Shown piece by piece: positions 62,857-64,000 of a stretch of DNA of 64,000 nt; positions within the stretch are counted from its first letter, which is position 1; each line of letters begins with the position of its first letter. The DNA lies in the NCBI GenBank assembly GCA_934045075.1, contig OW203734.1, positions 4,150,269 through 4,214,268 of the forward strand. The letters run 5' to 3'. The position numbers and the translations under genes are program-made. The notes under the pieces were generated by a model. The model had not been told where the DNA came from. It was given only the letters and a program-made list of their open reading frames with translations, and ran no database searches. Source of the stretch: Yponomeuta sedellus. Its lineage: Eukaryota; Arthropoda; Insecta; Lepidoptera; Yponomeutidae.

Positions 62857-63520
62857 GTTCTGTAAAGCAAGTGTTCAACGGTACAACACTTCAATTTAGT
62901 CACACTGTAAAAAATCTTGGTGTAATTATTGACAGTACCTTATCCTGGGTACTACAAATGGAAATGTTGAGCCGAAAGATGTTTGCGTCTGCAAGCTCGC
63001 TTAGGCGGCTTCGTAATTTTCTACCCACTGCTACCAAGGTTAAATTGCTTTAGCACAATCACTCCTTCTTCCCATTCTCGACTACGCTGATACCTGTTAT
63101 CTTGACCTCACCGAGGAGCAACTAAACAAACTTGAGCGTCTTCAAAACCTCTGTATACGTTTCATATTTGGTCTGCGCAAATATGGCCACGTCTCTGAAT
63201 TTCGTTCACAGCTCAAGTGGCTCCCAATCCGTCTCCGCCGGAATACGCATATACTCTCTTTTCTATATTGCGTACTGTTTAATACAACTACTCCTTCCTA
63301 TCTAAAAGAGCGCTTCGAGTTTCTTTACTCCTCTCATATCCTTACTCTTCGCTCCTGCTCCTAAAAATCCCATCCCATCACACCACTATCTACGGTTGTT
63401 CTTTCACCGTGGAGGCAGTCCGATTATGGAATGCCTTACCGGTGGATGTACGGAAAGCCAAATCCCTTCCCATTTTTAAGGCTATGGTAAAGGAGTTCAA
63501 TCTCACTACTACACTGTAAT
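62857..63520 (+). pseudogene. LINE ORF2 C-terminal half, frameshifted
   Basis: The frames give VKNLGVIIDSTLSW and SASSLRRLRNFLPTATKVKL (62898-63052), then across a shift SLLLPILDYADTCYLDLTEE, QLNKLERLQNLCIRFIFGLR, KYGHVSEFRSQLKWLPIRLR (about 63058-63240), then degenerate sequence to about 63520. These are landmarks of the region after the RT core in Jockey/CR1-type LINEs. The catalytic core and endonuclease are missing, and at least two frameshifts are present. Confidence 0.82.
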
Positions 63521-63883
63521 ACTGTTATTATTTTGGTTATATTGTCCTCATGTTGTTGTGTTCTACTTATGTCCTTTGAATGTGTATATAATATTAATTT
63601 TTATTTTTATTTATGTAAATTATTTGTATGTATCTGTTGATAATTTTATTTATTCAAACCGTTATTGAGGCATGTATTTGGAACCTCTTAAATTAATGTT
63701 TGCTATGTTTTTTTGTACATCTACCTCCTTCTCTAATGTATTAGTCCAGTTCATCCGAAGGTTGTCTGGAAGAGATCACTTTTAGTGATAAGGACGCCGT
63801 CTGTACTCTTAGGTTAAAAGATATCTGTGTAATTTCCATTTTTATGTACAATAAAGTGTTCTCTATCTATCTATCTATCTATA
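63521..63883 (+). mobile_element. LINE 3' UTR with (TATC)n tail
   Basis: Continues the LINE above to its natural end: GTACATCTACCTCCTTCTCT, GGTTGTCTGGAAGAGATCAC, AATAAAGTGTTCTC, (TATC)n at 63863-63883. This copy links the many UTR-only fragments (6496, 61360) to a coding LINE. Confidence 0.8.
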
Positions 63884-63890
63884 AAACCTC

Positions 63891-63940
63891 CAACTACGGA
63901 ACACCGCGTGTGGCTCGACACACGCTTGGCCATTTTTTTT
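63891..63940 (-). repeat. Fragment of the GGGTTCCGTAC repeat
   Basis: CTACGGAACACCGCGTGTGG, CACACGCTTGGCC, T8. Reverse of the start of 38468-38992, diverged. Confidence 0.5.
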
Positions 63941-64000
63941 CACATTCACGTTTTGGTGAGATTTATTATACAAACAACTCAAACAATTTTATAACACCGA

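Overview
The window is non-coding, AT-rich eukaryotic DNA, almost certainly from an insect and most likely a moth or butterfly. The evidence is the repeat content: BEL/Pao and several LINE families, tRNA-derived SINEs, Helitron-like elements with CTAG|T ends, and short repeats of a style I know from lepidopteran genomes. I found no convincing exon of a host gene. Every protein-like reading frame that can be recognised belongs to a transposable element.

Layout. Bases 1-4943 are the 3' part of a BEL/Pao LTR retrotransposon: one long frame carries gag, protease, reverse transcriptase, RNase H and integrase, broken by a single in-frame TAG, and is followed by a probable 3' LTR. Bases 5888-12900 hold SINE fragments, a fold-back repeat, two degenerate LINE ends, a remnant of an integrase-type DNA transposon, and a (TATG)n tract that is split by an 831-bp solo LTR. 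Bases 12892-18828 are a Helitron-like repeat split by a 5.2-kb LINE of the I group. That LINE has a 14-bp target-site duplication, a poly(A) tail, an intact ORF1 and an ORF2 with one frameshift.

From 18.8 to 42 kb the sequence is a patchwork of SINEs, MITE-like elements, LINE ends and perfect hairpins, with a truncated Jockey-type LINE at 35.2-36.3 kb. At 43008-46002 a 2,995-bp non-coding element with TGT...ACA ends splits a SINE and is flanked by a 4-bp duplication (CAGC). From 46 to 64 kb there are more LINE and SINE fragments, a perfect 468-bp tandem duplication (55121-56053), a 183-bp tandem repeat (60309-60797) and a degenerate LINE with a (TATC)n tail.

Two SINE families stand out. The first is scattered in at least a dozen pieces on both strands, and its head resembles the internal promoter of 5S rRNA (box A and box C), so it looks like a 5S-derived SINE. 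The second shares its 3' end exactly with the last codons of an RTE-like LINE that is also present in the window, as expected if the SINE borrows that LINE's machinery.

The elements relate through retrotransposition and nesting rather than any host pathway. LINE enzymes probably mobilised the SINEs. At least six host repeats were split by later insertions and can be ordered in time. Several SINE and repeat copies show inverted or fold-back structures typical of aberrant target-primed reverse transcription. All family assignments are from reading the sequence; no database search was run.
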